From Aphelocoma coerulescens (lineage: Eukaryota > Chordata > Aves > Passeriformes > Corvidae), in assembly GCF_041296385.1 (NCBI RefSeq), contig NC_091017.1:10782001-10846000 (forward strand): DNA of 64,000 bases. Reading direction: 5' to 3'. Position numbers and translations under genes: made by a program. The notes under the pieces were generated by a model. It saw only the letters and a list, made by a program, of their open reading frames with translations. It searched no databases and was not told where the DNA came from. The stretch's first letter is position 1; each line of letters opens with the position of its first letter. This document shows positions 57,355-64,000 of the stretch, one piece after another.

Positions 57355-60300
57355 AACTTGTCTACACTTTGGGAAAATTGTGTAGTTTGCAATAGTGCGA
57401 CCTCGCTGTCACAGAGTTCCTAGGCTCCATTGTTCTTCTCCACACAGCATGCTTGTCGCAGGTTTGGGTTTTTTCTTCCTCTTGGGCAGAATAAGCAAAA
57501 GAGCACACAACAAAACCTATTCTGCTCCAGGCAATGGGTAGTCTCCTTTGGAGACCGTTTGTGTCCATGGTACACAGTTTCTCTGCCTGAAGGCAGAAAG
57601 GGCCAACTCTCTCTACCATCAGCATTTCCGAGGCACTAGAACAGAAAAAGGCTTTTGGTAGCATCAGGTCATGAAACTTTGTGTCATGTGGAAAGGGCAA
57701 CCTCCTCTGCCCTTTCCCTTGTGTAAGAAAGTTAACAAAGGGAAAGAAGGAAAGGCATGCACAACAGAAGTGAAAAAATGTGGGTAAAAAATAGGCAGGA
57801 ATACCTATGCTTGTGCATTATTTACAGTAGGTTAACAAATGGTTTTCATCTCTGGTCAGCTAATACATCCAATCTGGAAATACACCTGTGTGTGTGTCTA
57901 TGTACACATGTATATAACCTGGTAAAATTAGTTATATCTTTAGCCTGTTTTTATGCCAAAAGCCATCTAGAAGAAATACTAGGGACTTTATAGGTAGTCT
58001 GAACTTTTCATTCCTTCCTTTCAAACAAAGTCTATGGATTATTTATCCAATCCCTTCAAGCGTGAGCACATTCTGTCATTCACTATTGTATGAACTTCCT
58101 TAGGGACTACATCATGCAATAAGACCCCCTTCTGTCACCTTCCTTCTAGGCCTGGAGATAATGTACTATCCAAACATCACCTCATACATAACTCATTCAT
58201 TTAATTCCCTGCAGTACACTCACTTCTTGCCCTTCTTTGCCCTTCCTAAATCATTTAGATACCATTTTCAAACTGTTGTTGTGAGACTAGCCCAAAAACT
58301 GCACACAGGAATTAGACCAGTTTTTGGAGATGCTGTAGAGATGACTTTTCTTTGACTCATAACAATGTTTTTCATGGTCTTCTGGCAGCTCAGTCTTTTG
58401 AGAAAAGGAGGTTCAAAAACAAGCCATTCCTAAAAGAGAGCTGCAGTTTGTTGCTTTCTCTGGTTCATTTCAGTTGTTTTCAGGGCCTTACAGAGCATCC
58501 TGGGTCAGATGATTTCCTTTTGCTCAAGTGTGTCAACAGCATCTCAGCTCTGTTCTGGCAGTGTTGTGCTCAGCATACAAAGAGTGCAGGCAATGAATTT
58601 TGAAACAGAAATGCTGGGAGCTACAGAGAATATTCTTAGTTTTTGAAGCATTGTCACAAAGTGCTAAAACCTTAAACACCTACCAGAAAGAAAGAAGCAT
58701 CAGCTTAGGAAAGGAAGGTTATAATTTATAACAGCAAGAATTTCTATTGAAAAAAAAAAAAAAAAAAAAAAAAACAAACCAATACAAAACCAAAAAACCA
58801 AACCAACCCTACCCCAAGGGAGCAAAATATAAATTTCTCCTTAAGCAACCCTCTGGAGAAATCAGCTATCTCCTTACAAGAGATATCACTTAGGAGTGAA
58901 CCATTCTCCACTTTTCTTTCTCAAATTAATTTTGTGTTCAATAAAAGCATGAGCATGTGATTACATTATGCTTCTTACACTTGCCAGTGCCTAACTATAG
59001 TTAGTCTGCTTCCAAACCCTGTCAAGTTTACTTATTTTCTCTATTGTTAAATAGACTATTTTGTGCAGTTTCTTCCCTCTGCACCATAATGAGTGGACTG
59101 GTGTGTGTCACTCCAGTACTGTCATTAACAGCAGGCTGGAACGAGGCCATGCTTTGCTGGAGCAAAACCAGACCAGAGGAGTGTCTTAATAAATGCTGAC
59201 ACTTTTCTGAGAGAATACCCCAAACAAAGCAAGTAGGAAAATTCCAGAAAAATATTTTTTCATTGAAATATATGGGATTTTCCAAACATCCAGTATTTTT
59301 TAAATTAATTTTTATTAATTTACTATTAATTTTTAAAAATATGCTGATTTTAGTGAGAGGGGCCTGGTTTCTAGCCAGATGGAGCAACCCTCAGGAACCT
59401 AGGGTATGTCCTGAAAATGTCATTGCTGCTGAAAGCCCAGCAATTATTCTATGATTCATAGCCCAGTAGCAGATCTCACTTGCTGGCTGCCACATGTAAG
59501 AGGCTATACAAGTTTCTCAAAAAAAAGTTTTTTCCTCCTAGTTTTCCTGAGGTTTTTTTTTTATTATTTTTGTCACAGGTTTAACACACATACTTTCCCC
59601 CTCCCATCTCCCCAAAAGCAAAACTAAATAAATAAATATCTGCAAAACCCCGGGGCTTCTGAATTCCTCAAGACTGTGAGAAGAAATCTCTGTTTTCCAC
59701 TTGCTCTGCTCTCCAATACTGACTTCTCCAGAGAGCTTATAGTAAGTATGAAATGCAGGTCTACACAATGCAACACCCAGGGTGACCATGTGGTTTAAAA
59801 TGAAATTTCTTTGGTGTCCCTACAAGCAGAAGAAAACCCCAGCAGTAATTGTGCAATGTTGCCTGCTTTTATGTATTTCTCACATTTGTTTCTCTTTTGA
59901 TGGAATACGCTATATTTCAAATATTTCACTGGAATCATCAGAAAAACTGTACAGCCTCATATTAAATGAAGTAGGCTCCTTGGAGAGTTAGTTTGGATTT
60001 AATGCTTGGTTTAATGGCCTAACTAGTGTGGTTGTCTGAATAATCTGAGTGTCATTAAAATTCAGTCTGTGTGAAAAGATATGAAGATCCAAACCAGATG
60101 AATCAGTGCTACAACTGCAATATTAGTGTTGAACTCTGGTCCTCAACTAGTGCAGTGCAGAGCAGCTGAGGAGGTGACTCATGAAGTAATTCCTCTGTAT
60201 TAATTTAGATTACATACTCTGCCCCCTGCAAAAATAATTTAGACATTCTTCTGCCTGCATCACAAGTACAATCTGCTGAGTCGGCTTTCAGCTGGCTCTT

Positions 60301-60535
60301 GATTTCAATGCTATAAAATTCAGCAGCTGGTGATAAAATACATACTTGTTCTTTCTGAGGAGCGCCAGAAGTTAAAGTTTTACATTCCTCTAAACCTGGA
60401 GCTGGGTTTGGTCATTAGAGTGGTGCCTGGAGGTGAAAGTAATGAATTGTTCCTGACCAAAACTTTTCTTTAAAAAACAATTCACCTTTTATATACATAA
60501 ATGTACATGTCTGCGTTTAAAAAAAATAAATAAAA
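57355..60535. other. Unique-looking non-coding DNA
   Basis: Contains a poly-A of 25 at 58750-58774 followed by A/C-rich sequence. No element boundaries or long frames. The part near 60120-60400 is repeat-free and evenly composed and could be tested for conservation. Confidence 0.6.
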
Positions 60536-60891
<356 letters not shown>

Positions 60892-61072
60892 ACCTTAGAC
60901 AAACCAAAAATTCAAGAGATGTGAAAATCTGCCTTATAGTTGGGTGAGTGGGCTGCACTGACAGGCCTATTTACAAAGAAAACTATGGTCTCTTTCTGTT
61001 TTAAAATCCAGACTTGCCTTAACTTCCTTCTTTAACTGTTCCTTCAACAGTAGCACCTTTTTAAGACAATCA

Positions 61073-61340
61073 TTAAGAATCACTTAGGTTGAAAAAGACC
61101 TCTAAAACTGTGAGTCCAACTGCTAACCTAGTACTGCCATCACAAAACCTTGTCCTTAAGTGCCACATCTACACATCTTTTAAATATCTCCAGGGATGGT
61201 GGCTTAACCACTTTCCTGAGCAGCCTATTCCAATGCTTGGAAACCCTTTCCATGAAGAATTTTTTTCCTAATATCCAGTCTAAACCTCTCCAGGTACAAC
61301 TTGAAGACATTTCATCTTGTCCTATTTGTTGTTACTTTGG
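61073..61340 (-). mobile_element. CR1 LINE 3' fragment, other subfamily
   Basis: On the plus strand it reads as the reverse of a CR1 3' region. It has AATCACTTAGGTTGAAAAAGA, GAGTCCAACTGCTAACCTAG, CTTAAGTGCCACATCTACAC and TCCAGGGATGGTGGC. This differs from the subfamily at 35.9 and 48.6 kb. Confidence 0.9.
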
Positions 61341-61610
61341 GAGAAGGTCAATTATACATGTGAAATCCTAAAAGTAAAAATTTATTTTACTATTATCTTC
61401 AGTCTAATAGGTGCTTTGATTCCTCTTTCTGCCATTTTAATGCTTTTATCTGCTGGCCCCATGTGTGCTGTCATGCTATGCCGTAGGAGAGGTTTGCTTT
61501 CTCTTTGAGAAATCACGAACAGTGCCTAAAGGTTCACAGACCTTCAGAGGTAATAATGCCTAACATCTCCAGTTCTCTCTGTCCTACTCACACACTCAGT
61601 ATCAGCCTGT

Positions 61611-61680
61611 AAGCCAGATTCCAGGATGGACCAAACGATCCGCTGAGGTCCCTTCCAACCCAATTTTTCTCTTGTGATTC
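61611..61680 (+). mobile_element. CR1 LINE 3' tip
   Basis: A short plus-strand CR1 end with GATCCGCTGAGGTCCCTTCC and AACCCAATTTTTCTCTTGTGATTC. Only about 70 bases remain. It lies some 270 bases from an oppositely oriented CR1 fragment. Confidence 0.75.
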
Positions 61681-62096
61681 TTGTATGCAAATATAAAAAT
61701 CCTACAAATAAATGAAGCAACATATGAATCAACAGGTAGTAGTATAAAGAAAGGAAAGAAACCAGGGTGATTTTAATCCTGAGATTAACTCCTCTGCCAT
61801 TTGAGATGGTTAAGTACTTCATAAACATCAGTAGGAAAATGTCCAGTTCCTGAGGCTCATTTATAAAATACACTAACATTGAGAGAAGTCTTCCAGAATT
61901 ATATCCTTCACCCCCTCACAAAAAGTACTCAGATTTTTGATGACATTTCACAGAGGGACAGCTAGCCCTAGAAGAGCTGATTAATTGCACTCCCTGTTCA
62001 ACGGGGTAGGTGAAAAGCTGGGATGCAGGCATCTAGCATAGCAATACCTATTATTATTTTAAGATGACTAATGAGATGAGTAATGGAGGATATCCT

Positions 62097-62389
62097 TGTT
62101 ACAGTGCAGATACTGCAACACGCTGTATCAGGCAACGAGGCCCGTGGAAAGAAATATATATGGACCAATTCTTGATAGATGTTTCAGAGAGACGTTTATT
62201 TCTCCAGCCCATGGCCGAGGCTCTGCCAAGGAACTGTGGCAATCACAGGACCCGAGGGTCTTTGCCCGCGCAGGGGAACACAAAACAACCAATGGGGAAC
62301 GAGGCTGACCAGGGGCTAGGGAAACCCCATGCCTCTCTCCCAGGGCCCCTCTCCCAGGACCCCACGGCATGGGGGGGAGGGCCCCAACA
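62097..62389 (-). mobile_element. Short solo LTR, class II type
   Basis: On the plus strand it runs from TGTTACAGTGCAGATACTGC to GAGGGCCCCAACA. The flanks are TATCCT (62091-62096) and TATCTT (62390-62395), a 6-bp duplication with one change. Read on the minus strand it has CCCATTGGTTG (CCAAT-type box), GAGAAATAAACGTCTCTC as the polyadenylation signal, and a short U5. At 293 bases it is compact and lacks an obvious TATA box. Confidence 0.8.
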
Positions 62390-62395
62390 TATCTT

Positions 62396-64000
62396 GGCTT
62401 AAAATTTCACCTTTCCCAGAAATGAAAGGTTGAGAGAGTTAGTTGCATTTATGCGCTAATTCCTCCTATATAGAGATCAGGTGACTTTTACAGTTTATTC
62501 CATTGATATTCTCTATTTTTTTTTAATTTTATTTATTGATATTCCAGCAGGAGAATTCTCATTTCATAGCAGCCACATAACTTATCTTTGCAGATTTTTA
62601 TAACATTTCTTTCTTCCCTCTCCTTTTTCCTGATATTTTTTAATAATACTTTTTAAATAACTGAAAAGCCAGTTTTGCAAAGTTTAACTAACAGCAGTGC
62701 AAGACAGAAACATTGCTCTTTTGCTTAGTGTGGTTTGTCACATGCTAAACTAAAATTTGGCCCTCAGAACAGAGGTTGTATGCAGGAAATAAATGGTGGT
62801 TCTGTACAGCATGTTAAAAAAGTTTTGCCTTCTACTGGACCATTGCCCTGTCCAATATTATGTATCTAAGTCACACTTGAAAGAGCACTTAAGCACATAC
62901 TTATTTATAGGAGGCAGAAGTGGTTTGCTAACTAGGAATGCACTACTCAGCTGGGGACTGCATTTGCAAATCACACATTTATCAGTAAATCTAAGTAAGT
63001 ATTTTAAGAGGAACTGTCTGAATAGCACACATGTGGTGCAGAAATTGCCAGAGCACTGGAAAGGAAAGATACAGCAGGGTGATGATGATCACTATTATTA
63101 GTATTTTAATCAATGGAAATTATGAGTAAGTAGTAATAATGTACCCCAGTGTTTTGATTTTAAAGGGTTTTTTTTCTGGGATTAGGTGTTTCACAAAAAC
63201 TTGCACTATATTTTAATATATATAAGGCAATATTTCAAGAAGGCAGGCAGGCTTAATACATGCTTCACAGTGCTCTGAATGTCAGGGTATTTCAACATTT
63301 CAGGGTCATCCAAGCATAAATTTGCAGAGTGTTCCAAGGTGGCACTGCTAGATACCATTCCAGGAGATCCCCTCTTCCCTGTTGAATCCATGAGCAATCC
63401 TTGCACCAGTATACTAACCATGCTCAGTCTGCCACTAGGAGCCTTCCCAAGTGGATTTAGAGTATTGGAAAAGCAAGATATTTCAGGCTGTGCTTTAGAC
63501 TTTTCATCCATTGACAGTTATCGTGGTGATAAGTAACTTTCAAAGAATTTAGCACCTGTGCCAGGCTCTCCTGAAAAGGGAGGTTTCTGTTTGCTGTTTT
63601 ATAAGCTTTGTAACAATAAAAATGTTTGTTTCCCTCTGTTGAGAAGACAGCTTGCAAGACTGTAATATCTGCTGCACTTAGGAATAGGACAACTATATTG
63701 ATTCAACCTTATTGCACAGGCAGGATACTTGCATCCATGGAAATGCTGAGACTGACCATAGGGAGTCACCTCCTGAGTCAGTAAGAAACTTTTGAGGTTT
63801 TGTATATTGGGTCAAGTACTCCATTTCCACTATTCTTCTTTTGCTGCAGTGGAAACCATGACAAATGTCATTAGTTTTTAATTCACAGTGCAACAGTGGA
63901 TGGAGGGGGCCAGTTGCCTTTACTAGGTGACTCAGGGTCTTCAGATCTCTGGACAAGAGGTCTACCTCTCAGTTTGGAAAGGGTTTTAATGTTTTTAGTT
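62396..64000. other. Unique-looking non-coding DNA
   Basis: No mobile element, RNA gene or convincing exon recognised. AT-rich throughout. Confidence 0.6.

Noticed and set aside
59430..59462. Possible CR1 tail (TTCTATGATTCA)
   Set aside because: Only about 12 bases match and no upstream CR1 sequence is present.

Overview
The window looks like non-coding, AT-rich avian nuclear DNA, most likely from a songbird. The evidence is CR1 LINE 3' ends with the typical ATTCTATG-type tail, class III (ERVL-like) LTRs with 5-bp target-site duplications (TSDs), and many alpha/beta-retrovirus-like (class II) endogenous retroviral (ERV) pieces with 6-bp TSDs. I found no convincing complete host gene and no rRNA, tRNA or CRISPR array. 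A few short open segments between good splice-like signals on the minus strand are listed as weak exon candidates.

Layout. 1-11.58 kb: unique-looking DNA with one CR1 tail and a poly-G run. 11.58-16.73 kb: a young class II provirus (ERV-A, plus strand) with two nearly identical LTRs, a 6-bp TSD (CATAGC), a tRNA-Trp-like primer-binding site, gag, a dUTPase-protease frame reached by a G GGA AAC slippery site, and RNase H-integrase. The polymerase part of reverse transcriptase and all of env are missing. 16.73-33.5 kb: an LTR-dense stretch holding three class II solo LTRs, a composite of two opposed class II proviruses (22921-28296, TSD GTCTGC), two class III solo LTRs and one class I solo LTR. 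33.5-64 kb: mostly unique-looking DNA with CR1 fragments at about 35.9-36.9, 48.6-49.3, 52.3-52.5, 61.1-61.3 and 61.6 kb. It also has solo LTRs at 52.9-53.5, 55.8-56.4, 56.9-57.35 and 62.1-62.4 kb, and a 355-bp GAAA/GGAA tract at 60.5-60.9 kb.

In the composite, a minus-strand provirus (tRNA-Lys-like primer site, complete 5' LTR on the right, U5 remnant of its 3' LTR on the left) appears to have received a plus-strand provirus in its 3' LTR. A later deletion fused the plus-strand reverse transcriptase directly to the minus-strand leader. The plus-strand RT carries a perfect 26-bp inverted repeat that replaces normal coding sequence and looks like a templated fold-back event.

Eleven elements have recognisable TSDs at both ends, so most boundaries are given to the base. 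Family names are by feature and memory only, as no database search was possible.
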